Source: Synechococcus sp. AG-673-F03 (GTDB lineage: Bacteria; Cyanobacteriota; Cyanobacteriia; PCC-6307; Cyanobiaceae). Taken from it: DNA of 64,000 bases. How positions within the stretch are numbered: the stretch's first letter is position 1; every line of letters starts with the position of its first letter. Positions 29,599-36,609 of the stretch are shown here, piece by piece. Below the pieces are notes generated by a model. That model was given only the letters and a program-made list of their open reading frames with translations, searched no databases and had not been told where the DNA came from. Location of the stretch: contig QCTJ01000010.1 in assembly GCA_003211205.1 (NCBI GenBank), positions 1 through 64,000 of the forward strand, given 5' to 3'. Made by a program: the position numbers and the translations under genes.

Positions 29599-29624
29599 CG
29601 GATGTGTTGGTGGAGGACGTTGGG

Positions 29625-29662
29625 ACAAAAAGATCCGCCTTCCCGCTCTGGCGGGAGGGCGG
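29625..29662 (-). terminator. Intergenic hairpin with T-run between rpsB and tsf (attenuator or partial terminator)
   Basis: A 12-bp G+C-rich stem (29635-29646 with 29651-29662, one G-U pair) with a four-base loop. In the minus-strand transcript it is followed by ATCTTTTTGT (29625-29634), as in intrinsic terminators. It lies after rpsB and about 26 bases before the tsf start, so readthrough is needed to express tsf unless tsf has its own promoter. It could tune the S2:EF-Ts ratio, or protect the rpsB mRNA 3' end. Confidence 0.7.
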
Positions 29663-29686
29663 CGTGAACTTAGCGGCTAAGGCGAC

Positions 29687-30403
29687 TCAACCTTGGTTGT
29701 CGGCGCCACGCTGCTCGTTGGAACCATGACGACCTTCGTTGATGGCATCAGCGAGGCGGCTCAGCACCAGCTGCACAGAACGAACAGCATCGTCATTACA
29801 AGGAATCGGCACCTCGCAGAGATCGGGGTCGCAGTTGGTGTCAAGCATCGAAACCAGGGGGATATCGAGCTTGCGGGCCTCGAGCACAGCGTTGGTCTCG
29901 CGACGCTGATCCACCAGGACCACCACATCGGGAAGACGACGCATGTTCTTCAGACCACCGAGGTACTTCTGAAGACGATCAAGCTCCCTGCGGAGCACAG
30001 CGGCTTCCTTCTTGGGGCGCATGGCGATCGCACCGCTGGACTCCATCCGCTCCAGATCCTTCAAGCGATCAATGCGGGCCTTCATCGTGGTCCAGTTGGT
30101 GAGCATTCCACCCAGCCAACGCTGGTTCACATAGGACGCTCCACAACGTGCCGCTTCGAGAGCGATCACCTCGGACGCTTGTTTCTTGGTGCCAACGAAC
30201 AGAAAACGTTTGCCGCTTCTGGCCGCGGTACGCGTCCATTTATAGGCGTTGTTCATGCAGACAGCGGTCTGCACAAGATCAATGATGTGAACACCGTTGC
30301 GCGCGCAATAGATGTAGCGCGACATCTTGGGATTCCAGCGACGGGTCTGGTGGCCGAAATGGGCACCAGCCTCCATCATCTCGGCGAGAGTGACGACAGC
30401 CAT
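29687..30403 (-). CDS. rpsB: 30S ribosomal protein S2
   Basis: A 238-residue uS2. Landmarks are the N-terminal [67 protein letters not shown] and [19 protein letters not shown]. It binds late to the 30S head-body junction and helps recruit S1 and mRNA. The tail ([16 protein letters not shown]) is a lineage-specific extension. The mRNA has no Shine-Dalgarno sequence next to the ATG; instead the region in front of it can fold strongly (see 30416-30497). Followed by tsf, as in most bacteria. Confidence 0.97.
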   Translation of the reverse strand: MAVVTLAEMMEAGAHFGHQTRRWNPKMSRYIYCARNGVHIIDLVQTAVCMNNAYKWTRTAARSGKRFLFVGTKKQASEVIALEAARCGASYVNQRWLGGMLTNWTTMKARIDRLKDLERMESSGAIAMRPKKEAAVLRRELDRLQKYLGGLKNMRRLPDVVVLVDQRRETNAVLEARKLDIPLVSMLDTNCDPDLCEVPIPCNDDAVRSVQLVLSRLADAINEGRHGSNEQRGADNQG

Positions 30404-30415
30404 GGTTGTGTTGAG

Positions 30416-30497
30416 GTTTCGGGTTCGCCTCCACCTGTCAGGGATGGTGTGGTGAACCGGGGTTCAGAGCACATCCAGCACCCGAAACAGACAGGTG
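30416..30497 (-). promoter_or_regulatory. Predicted pseudoknotted leader of the rpsB mRNA
   Basis: Four segments of the untranslated leader pair in a crossing order. Stem 1: CACCTGTC (30497-30490) with GACAGGTG (30439-30432), 8 bp. Stem 2: GTTTCGGGT (30488-30480) with ACCCGAAAC (30424-30416), 9 bp. The first connecting loop is one base and the last is seven, as in an H-type pseudoknot. The 40-base middle loop forms its own hairpin: TGAAC-CCCG-GTTCA (30466-30453), extended by GGATG/CATCC (30476-30472 with 30446-30442). Stem 2 ends 12 bases before the ATG, so folding could block ribosome entry. The E. coli rpsB leader is autoregulated by S2; an analogous role here is inference. Confidence 0.55.
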
Positions 30498-30538
30498 TGC
30501 GGTTTGAAAGGACCTGCCGAATTTAACAAAGTACCGGC

Positions 30539-31471
30539 TCAGGACAGCCCTGCCTGACGCGCTTCTCGATACAGAGCCTCCACACCGATGCGGTTGAGCG
30601 GAAGTCTCAGCAGTTCGAGTGCCAGAGACGGTTGACCCAGGCGAATCAACCAGGCCAGCACCGGTCGCAAGCTGCGTTCATTGAGCAAGCCCCCCAACGT
30701 CAGCAGGCCCCAGAGCAGACGATGCATCCAGGTGAACTGGATGATCATTCGCACCCTGCGACTGGGATGCTTTCGATAAAACACAAGCCCCATGCGGGCG
30801 CGTTCGCGTTCGACCCTGATGAGGTCGGGGATCTGAGCAAGGCGAAAGGCAGGATGCCAGTGATAACCAACGGCTTCAGGACAGCGAACCAGCTGCGCTC
30901 CCATCTGGCGGAGACGTTCACCCAGTTCAAGGTCCTCCCACCCGTACAACCTGAATCCGGTATCAAACAGGCCAGACTGTTCCAGCACTTGTCGATCGAT
31001 CGCGACATTTCCAGTTGCGAAATAAGCCCAGGACAGATCGCGTAGCTTGTGACGCTCTCCTGTTGGATTGTCGAAATCGGCGGTGTTGATCACTGCGCCG
31101 TAGGTGAAGCAGAGACGGTTTCCGGAACGCTGCCATTGCCTTGCGAGAGCCTGCGCATGGCTGGCCAGGAATGTCGGCGTGACGACCAGATCACTGTCGA
31201 TGAACACGATCACATCGCCCCGGGCATGAGCAACGCCACGGTTGCGTCCCTCGGCAGGTCCTCCATGGCTTTGCTCAATAAAACGGATCCTGGAGAACGC
31301 CCCTGCCGATGATCTGAGCCAGTCAGGCGTGCCATCGGTGGATCCGTCATCCACCACGACAACCTCATACTCATCAATGTCGGAACAGGCGTTCTGACAG
31401 TCCAGAGAACGCAGACACTTCTCGAGGATGTCGCGTCTGTTGTAAGTGGGAATCACGACGCTGATGAACAT
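30539..31471 (-). CDS. Glycosyltransferase family 2
   Basis: A GT-A fold glycosyltransferase of about 310 residues from the Met at 31471 (MFISVVIPTYNRRDILEKCL); the frame is open to 31579 but the extra part covers a terminator. Motifs: VVDDGSTDGTPDWL (nucleotide-sugar binding), GRNRGVAHARGD, the metal-binding DSD in VFIDSDLVV, and GWEDLELGERL, typical of the catalytic-base region. No membrane helices are evident except a weak hydrophobic patch near residue 255, so it probably acts on the cytoplasmic face on surface polysaccharide or lipid-linked sugars. Donor and acceptor cannot be predicted. Confidence 0.85.
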   Translation of the reverse strand: MFISVVIPTYNRRDILEKCLRSLDCQNACSDIDEYEVVVVDDGSTDGTPDWLRSSAGAFSRIRFIEQSHGGPAEGRNRGVAHARGDVIVFIDSDLVVTPTFLASHAQALARQWQRSGNRLCFTYGAVINTADFDNPTGERHKLRDLSWAYFATGNVAIDRQVLEQSGLFDTGFRLYGWEDLELGERLRQMGAQLVRCPEAVGYHWHPAFRLAQIPDLIRVERERARMGLVFYRKHPSRRVRMIIQFTWMHRLLWGLLTLGGLLNERSLRPVLAWLIRLGQPSLALELLRLPLNRIGVEALYREARQAGLS

Positions 31472-31512
31472 CCGCCCGCACGATGAACCGACGTGAATCA
31501 GCCTAAAGGCAA

Positions 31513-31537
31513 GAAAAAAGGGGGCATTCAGCCCCCC
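31513..31537 (-). terminator. Intrinsic terminator after the 51-residue basic protein gene
   Basis: In the minus-strand transcript a stem of GGGGGC/GCCCCC type (31520-31525 with 31531-31536, loop of five) is followed by TTTTTT (31519-31514). It lies 26 bases after the stop of the small basic protein gene and before the glycosyltransferase start, so it ends that single-gene transcript and isolates the glycosyltransferase. Confidence 0.8.
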
Positions 31538-31562
31538 TATCAAAAAGCTGTTTGCAAACAGA

Positions 31563-31718
31563 TCAGTCTGCAGCGCCACCGTTGTTGGCAGTGCCTGTCA
31601 CACCGTTGCCGGCACCTTCACCACGACCGTCGTTGCGCATCTTGCGCTTCTTGAATTTGCGCGCATAAGCGCGATTGCGCTCCTGCTTTTCCTTCTTGAG
31701 GTTTCTGCGCTTGGCCAT
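31563..31718 (-). CDS. Small, very basic protein, 51 residues
   Basis: Reads MAKRRNLKKEKQERNRAYAR, then KFKKRKMRNDGRGEG and a Gly/Asn/Ala-rich tail. The first 30 residues are over half Lys/Arg and should form a helix that binds RNA or DNA, reminiscent of small ribosome-associated proteins. It is followed by its own intrinsic terminator, evidence for a real monocistronic gene. I believe the N-terminal sequence is widely conserved in cyanobacteria as a hypothetical protein, but could not check. Spacing of 35 bases to the devA stop. Confidence 0.75.
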   Translation of the reverse strand: MAKRRNLKKEKQERNRAYARKFKKRKMRNDGRGEGAGNGVTGTANNGGAAD

Positions 31719-31753
31719 TCGGGAGTCCGGAGCTTCTTGAAGTTCACCCCAAC

Positions 31754-32479
31754 TTACTCAATGGCCTGAAGCAACCGGCCATCCTCCATTTTCACCAGCC
31801 GGTCAGCAACATCAAGAATGCGCGGGTCGTGGGTGACCATCAGCACGGAACAGGCTTGCTCGCGAGCCAGGCGCTTGAGCAATTCAACAACCTCCCGACC
31901 GGTCCCGCTGTCCAGGGCTGCCGTTGGTTCATCGGCAAGCAGCAACTGGGGTCTGGCGGCCAGTGCACGGGCAATGGCCACACGCTGTTTCTGACCACCC
32001 GAGAGGTCCTGCGGAAGCTTGCTGAGGTGATCCTCCAGTCCCACGGCCCTGAGCCATTCCCTGGCCTGGTCACGGCGACCGCGATAACTGAAGCCCTCAA
32101 GGAGATCAGCTCCCATCTGCACGTTCTGCTCGGCCGTGAGGCAACGCAGAAGGTTATGGCCCTGAAAAATCATGCCGATCCGGCGGCGAAGCAACTGTCG
32201 TTGGCCCCGGCCGGCTCCCTGGAGCTGCTGTCCAAACACGCGCACATCACCCTGCTGGACTTGTCGAAGCGCACCGATCAAACTCAGCAGAGTGGTTTTG
32301 CCACAACCTGATGGACCGGTCAGCAGCACCACTTCGCCGGCTGCGATCTGAAGATCAACCGACTGAAGAACCTGTCGGCGCATTGACCCACGTCCATACC
32401 AGTGACTGAGATTTTCAATCTTCACCGTGCTGACGACATCAGCACCTTGGTATTGCGCTGGATAAGAAAGAACCGTCAT
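31754..32479 (-). CDS. devA: ABC exporter ATP-binding protein, DevA family
   Basis: About 241 residues from the ATG at 32479 (MTVLSYPAQYQGADVV). Walker A GPSGCGKT, Q-loop GMIFQGHNLLRCLTAEQNV, signature LSGGQKQR, Walker B LLLADEPTAALD and the H-loop MVTHDPRIL identify a MacB/LolD-type ATPase of the DevA family. It energises export through the DevC permease and DevB fusion protein encoded just upstream. In heterocyst formers DevBCA exports glycolipids with a TolC-like channel; the substrate in this unicellular organism is unknown. Confidence 0.9.
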   Translation of the reverse strand: MTVLSYPAQYQGADVVSTVKIENLSHWYGRGSMRRQVLQSVDLQIAAGEVVLLTGPSGCGKTTLLSLIGALRQVQQGDVRVFGQQLQGAGRGQRQLLRRRIGMIFQGHNLLRCLTAEQNVQMGADLLEGFSYRGRRDQAREWLRAVGLEDHLSKLPQDLSGGQKQRVAIARALAARPQLLLADEPTAALDSGTGREVVELLKRLAREQACSVLMVTHDPRILDVADRLVKMEDGRLLQAIE

Positions 32480-32483
32480 GGTC

Positions 32484-33656
32484 TCAGAAGATCTCCGCCG
32501 GATCGGCATCCACCAGACGGCGCATGGCCAAACCTGCCGAAGCCATGCACATGACCAGGATCATGCTGAACACCGTCATGGCTCGACTGAAATCCATCGC
32601 CACAGGGAGTGCTGTGGCACTTCTCACCAGCAGATAGAGACCTTGCCCGGCGGCATAAGCCGGCAAATACCCGAAGAGCGCGAGCAGAAGCCCCTCGCGC
32701 ACAACCACACCCAGCAGGGTTCTGAGCTTGTAGCCCATGGCCATCAACGTGGCGTACTCCGGCAGATGGTCACTGACATCGGAATACAGAACCTGATAAA
32801 CGATCACGCAGCCGACAACAAAGCCCATGGCAGCACCCAAGGTGAAAATGAAGCCAATCGATGTGCTTGTGCGCCAGTAGTTCTGCTCGAAATCAATAAA
32901 ACCCTGCTTGGTGAGAACCGTGACGTCCTCAGGGAGCAGAGCATTGAGTTTCTCCACCACCGCTTCGGCGTCCGTGCCCTGCTGCAACCGAACCAGTCCA
33001 ACTTCGATGCTTCCTGGGGGCGTGTTGGGCAGGAGCTCGAGAAACGTTTCGCTGCTGGTGAGCAAATTGCCATCAGCACCGAAGGAGCTGCCGAGCTCAA
33101 TCAAACCGGCCACCCGCACCCTTTTCCCTGAGATCTCACTTTCAACGATTCGACCATCTCGGAACCATTCGGCCACCGGCCCAAACTCAGGACGCGACTT
33201 CTCATCGAACAGAACCCGACCTTTCTGAGTCAGCACCTGAGCTTTGGGGGCCAGGGTTGGGTCCACAAACAGGGGATCACCCGGTTCAAAACCAAGGGCA
33301 AGGATCGATCGAGTGCCGCGTGTCTGGGGATTGCGCCAGAGCAGAAGATTCCAGTGCACTGGCGTGATGCCTTCCACCTCAGGCAGGGCCATGGTCTGCA
33401 CCAAACGACGCCGGGGAAAGCCAGCCATGCTCACGGAACTGGTCGAGCGTGGACTGATCAGAACGATGTCAGCGTCGAAAAGGCGATGCACCGTGACGCT
33501 GGCATCAAAGAGGCCGTCGCGGAATCCCAGCTGCATGAACATCAGGATTCCCGCGAAACTGATGCCAGCCAGTGCAACAGCCAGACGAACCGGCTGCCTG
33601 ACCAGCATCAGTGAAGCCAGTGGAATCCCTCGCCCGCTCAAGAAGCGACCGATCAT
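32484..33656 (-). CDS. devC: ABC exporter permease, DevC family
   Basis: A 390-residue MacB-like permease. An N-terminal helix (about 17-45), a large periplasmic domain (about 50-255), and three C-terminal helices (about 260-290, 310-345, 355-380) follow the DevC layout. Recognisable parts are RQPVRLAVALAGISFAGILMF, the LYSDVSDHLPEYATLMAMGY signature of the family, and AMRRLVDADPAEIF at the end. Its ATG overlaps the devB stop by four bases; devA follows after four bases, so the three form one unit in the order devB-devC-devA. Confidence 0.9.
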   Translation of the reverse strand: MIGRFLSGRGIPLASLMLVRQPVRLAVALAGISFAGILMFMQLGFRDGLFDASVTVHRLFDADIVLISPRSTSSVSMAGFPRRRLVQTMALPEVEGITPVHWNLLLWRNPQTRGTRSILALGFEPGDPLFVDPTLAPKAQVLTQKGRVLFDEKSRPEFGPVAEWFRDGRIVESEISGKRVRVAGLIELGSSFGADGNLLTSSETFLELLPNTPPGSIEVGLVRLQQGTDAEAVVEKLNALLPEDVTVLTKQGFIDFEQNYWRTSTSIGFIFTLGAAMGFVVGCVIVYQVLYSDVSDHLPEYATLMAMGYKLRTLLGVVVREGLLLALFGYLPAYAAGQGLYLLVRSATALPVAMDFSRAMTVFSMILVMCMASAGLAMRRLVDADPAEIF

Positions 33657-34678
33657 GAGGGACCGAATCGGGCGATCACCTTCAATCCTAAGAGTCTTGA
33701 AACACGCTGAGTGGATCCTGAATCCAATCGGACCAGCACTTCAACGATCCTGGCGTCCGCATCCCCGGTCGGATCCGTGGACAACACCTGTCGTTGTCGC
33801 ACCTGAGGACTAATGCGTGCAACCGTTCCCAGGAGATCACCTTCGAAACCGCCGTTCTCACTGATCAACGTGACCGCTTCTCCAACCTTGATGCGGTTGA
33901 TATCAGACTCGTAAACCTCGATCAGAGCCTCCATCGACTGACTCGCTCCAACGTCCAAAACGCCACCGGCGCTAGGTCGCTCACCCACCCGGGCACGCAG
34001 CTTGAGAACCGTTCCATCAATTGGAGAACGAAGTTCGCTGTCGTTCAGATCAGCTTCTAGTTTTCCGCGCTCGGCGATCAGTTCAGCTCTTTTGCGCTCA
34101 AGCAGGGTGAGTTGGTTCTGTTTTTCCTCGAGTAAGACAACTTTCACCGCACCCTGACCGGCGCCCTGGGCATAACGGGCAACCTCTCTTCGTTTCAGCG
34201 GTATCTCCGTCTCAGCGGTGAGGATCTTGGCGTCGGTTGCGGCAAGATCCGCTTCAATCTTCGGCCTGTTGTCGAACACAGCAAGAACTTGACCCTTGCG
34301 CACCGGATCGCCTTCCTTCACCAACAGTGAAGACACCCTCGGTGAGCCACCGAAACCACTCACCGGCGCTGCCAGACGACGGACCTCACCAGCAGGTCTG
34401 AGGCTTCCAAGGGCTGCGACCGATTCCGGCTGTCGGCTTGCGACCTGCTCCGAAGCAGCAACAGGGGTGGGTGGCTGGGGTCGACGCAGCATCAACACTC
34501 CACCAGCAACAGCAAGGATCGCCAGCGCGCCAACGCCGAGCCAGATCCGACTCGATCCACTCAGGGACTCGGTGGCTCGTCGAACAGCAGCTCCTCGATG
34601 TACCGATCCGCCCAGACCGTCCCGAAGGCTTTCTCCAGAACCCGCCGCGTTTTGTCGTTGCGTTTCTGTTGCCGGCAA
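33653..34678 (-). CDS. devB: ABC exporter membrane-fusion protein, DevB family (HlyD-like)
   Basis: A 341-residue periplasmic adaptor. One N-terminal membrane helix (about 45-65), a biotinyl-lipoyl-like half motif around VKEGDPVRKGQVLAVFDN (about 118), a coiled-coil hairpin (about 140-210, e.g. QNQLTLLERKRAELIAERG), the second lipoyl half (SELRSPIDGTVLKL) and a beta-barrel domain. It should link the DevC permease to an outer-membrane TolC-type channel. The only usable start (ATG 34678) puts 118 bases inside pcyA on the same strand, an unusually long overlap. Confidence 0.87.
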   Translation of the reverse strand: MPATETQRQNAAGSGESLRDGLGGSVHRGAAVRRATESLSGSSRIWLGVGALAILAVAGGVLMLRRPQPPTPVAASEQVASRQPESVAALGSLRPAGEVRRLAAPVSGFGGSPRVSSLLVKEGDPVRKGQVLAVFDNRPKIEADLAATDAKILTAETEIPLKRREVARYAQGAGQGAVKVVLLEEKQNQLTLLERKRAELIAERGKLEADLNDSELRSPIDGTVLKLRARVGERPSAGGVLDVGASQSMEALIEVYESDINRIKVGEAVTLISENGGFEGDLLGTVARISPQVRQRQVLSTDPTGDADARIVEVLVRLDSGSTQRVSRLLGLKVIARFGPS

Positions 34679-35295
34679 TAGGACACCTGACCGTTATATC
34701 GGGCCAGAGTAGAAGGAGCACTGGGGTCATCGGGCTCTGCAGCCTGCACAGCATCACCCAGAACCTGGAGGTAATCGTCGACCAGTTCCACGAACAAATC
34801 TTCTTCCTGTTGATTCACGGGACGGATGAATCTCACAAACGGAGAGAAAATTGTGGCCCAGGTGGGAAGTTCGCGCACCTGTTCAAAGGCAGGGATCACA
34901 GCGGCTTCAAGGCCACGCTCAATGCGTTCGGGAAGCTGATCACCAACCGGGGAAAGATCGATGATGGCCGCGGAGATTCCGGAGGGGCTGGCAACGATGT
35001 CGGCGCCGAACACCGGCAGATCAAAGCGAGGATCGGGGAAAAAGACGCAATGAAGGATCTGCAGCCCGAGTCCAAGTCGTGCGATTTCCAGGTGCAGTTT
35101 GCGCAGTCCACGACAGGAATGCACCTCATTGGTGATGAACAGAGCCTCGCCATCCAGCGTGCCGATGATCTCCTCGAGGTCAGTCGACAACATGAGTGGA
35201 TTGAGCTCCGGAAAGCCGTCCCTGCACTGACGAATGCGAGCAGCCAGAGCCATCACCAGCGGGTGCATCTCCTGACCGCTCGGGGACGCTGGCAT
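34561..35295 (-). CDS. pcyA: Phycocyanobilin:ferredoxin oxidoreductase PcyA
   Basis: Makes phycocyanobilin from biliverdin IXalpha by two successive two-electron reductions with ferredoxin, supplying phycobilisome and phytochrome-type chromophores. From the Met at 35295 it is 244 residues, normal PcyA size (an alternative Met at 35268 gives 235). Catalytic residues align with Synechocystis PcyA with a fixed shift of six: Glu70 (LRKLHLE), His82 (QILHCVFFP) and Asp99 (VFGADIV). The frame is open further upstream, but that would overlap the divergent peptidase gene. Its 3' end overlaps devB by 118 bases. Confidence 0.93.
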   Translation of the reverse strand: MPASPSGQEMHPLVMALAARIRQCRDGFPELNPLMLSTDLEEIIGTLDGEALFITNEVHSCRGLRKLHLEIARLGLGLQILHCVFFPDPRFDLPVFGADIVASPSGISAAIIDLSPVGDQLPERIERGLEAAVIPAFEQVRELPTWATIFSPFVRFIRPVNQQEEDLFVELVDDYLQVLGDAVQAAEPDDPSAPSTLARYNGQVSYCRQQKRNDKTRRVLEKAFGTVWADRYIEELLFDEPPSP

Positions 35296-35310
35296 CAATC
35301 CGATCCGTAA

Positions 35311-36609
35311 GTGCACAGAATGGGACTTTGCCACGGGACCCTGACTGCGATCCCATCCGGTCCGGTGCTCGAACACCGCACGCTTCACAACGGCAGCAAC
35401 CTTGTGACTGCCGCCATCCCCGATGCGGCACTCACCTGCCTCGATTTCTGGTGTCGAGGCGGAAGCGCCTGGGAGAGAAGCGGTGAGGAGGGCATGGCTC
35501 ACTTCCTCGAACACATGGTGTTCAAGGGCAGCCGAAGGCTGGGTCCAGGTGAATTTGACCGGAGAATTGAAGCGCTGGGTGGCAGCAGCAACGCAGCCAC
35601 TGGATTTGATGACGTGCACTACCACGTGCTTGTGCCCAGCGCGGAATCGAAGGAAGCACTCGATTTACTTCTGGATCTCGTTCTCGATCCGGCTCTCGAG
35701 CAGGACAGCTTCACAATGGAGCGCGAGGTGGTGCTCGAGGAGATCGCCCAGTACCGAGATCAGCCTGATGACCAAGTGCTGCAGACCCTGCTGGAACTCT
35801 GCTGTGCTCCCCACTCCTATGGCAGACCCATTCTCGGCTGGGAGAACAGCCTGCGAGAGATGAACCCTGGTGGGATGAGGAGTTACCACCATCGCAGGTA
35901 CCAAGGAGCCAACTGCTGCCTCTCGGTAGCTGGAGCCCTCGAGGAGGGTCTGATCAGTCACGTGCTCAGCAGCCCGCTTGCGGCGCTGGACACATTGATG
36001 GACTCCGATCAGAACACAAGGTCCCAATCTTCACTGAGCTTTCACAGCGGACGGCAATGCCGAACGTTCCCTCGACTGGAAGCAGCACGATTGATGATGG
36101 TCTGGCCCGTTGCCTCTGCAGACGATCAGCTGGCAATCGCCGGTGCGGATCTGGCCACCACCATCCTTGCCGAGGGTCGGCGCAGCCGGTTGGTGCAGAA
36201 GCTGCGCGAAGAGCTTCAGATTGTTGAATCCATCGACATGGATGTCACCACGCTGGAACAGGGAAGCCTGGTGATGCTTGAGGCATGTTGCCCCGCCGAA
36301 CAGATCGAACGCGTGGAGATAGAAATCCACCAACAGCTGAACAGCAGCTTGACCACGGCCATCACGGATGAGGAATTTCATCGCGCGCTGCAACTGGTCG
36401 GCAACGGTCATCGCTTCAGTCTCGAAGCGCCTGGAGCTGTGGCCGCCAGTACCGGTTCACAGACACTCTGGGGACGACACCGAGACCTTCTGGCTCCACT
36501 TCAGGACCTGATGCACTGGAATGCTTCAACGTTGCGGGAACGGGTCATGCCCCTCCTGCAACCCCAACACAGCTTCATCCTGATTGCCCGATCGGAGGAC
36601 AACGCTTGA
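35311..36609 (+). CDS. M16-family zinc peptidase, catalytic subunit
   Basis: A 432-residue inverzincin-type peptidase of the pitrilysin/processing-peptidase family. The inverted zinc motif HxxEH is HFLEH at 64-68, and the third ligand region is VVLEEIAQYRDQPDD near 143. It begins at GTG 35311 or ATG 35320. M16B enzymes work as two-part clamshells, here supplied by the next gene, which lacks the zinc motif. The pair may degrade short peptides such as cleaved transit or signal peptides; localisation is unclear and no signal peptide is seen. Divergent from pcyA, with only about 15-50 bases between starts. Confidence 0.9.
   Translation: MHRMGLCHGTLTAIPSGPVLEHRTLHNGSNLVTAAIPDAALTCLDFWCRGGSAWERSGEEGMAHFLEHMVFKGSRRLGPGEFDRRIEALGGSSNAATGFDDVHYHVLVPSAESKEALDLLLDLVLDPALEQDSFTMEREVVLEEIAQYRDQPDDQVLQTLLELCCAPHSYGRPILGWENSLREMNPGGMRSYHHRRYQGANCCLSVAGALEEGLISHVLSSPLAALDTLMDSDQNTRSQSSLSFHSGRQCRTFPRLEAARLMMVWPVASADDQLAIAGADLATTILAEGRRSRLVQKLREELQIVESIDMDVTTLEQGSLVMLEACCPAEQIERVEIEIHQQLNSSLTTAITDEEFHRALQLVGNGHRFSLEAPGAVAASTGSQTLWGRHRDLLAPLQDLMHWNASTLRERVMPLLQPQHSFILIARSEDNA

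Noticed and set aside
28849-29667. A 272-codon open frame antisense to tsf
   Set aside because: The opposite strand is unmistakably EF-Ts; the antisense frame is a by-product of codon bias.
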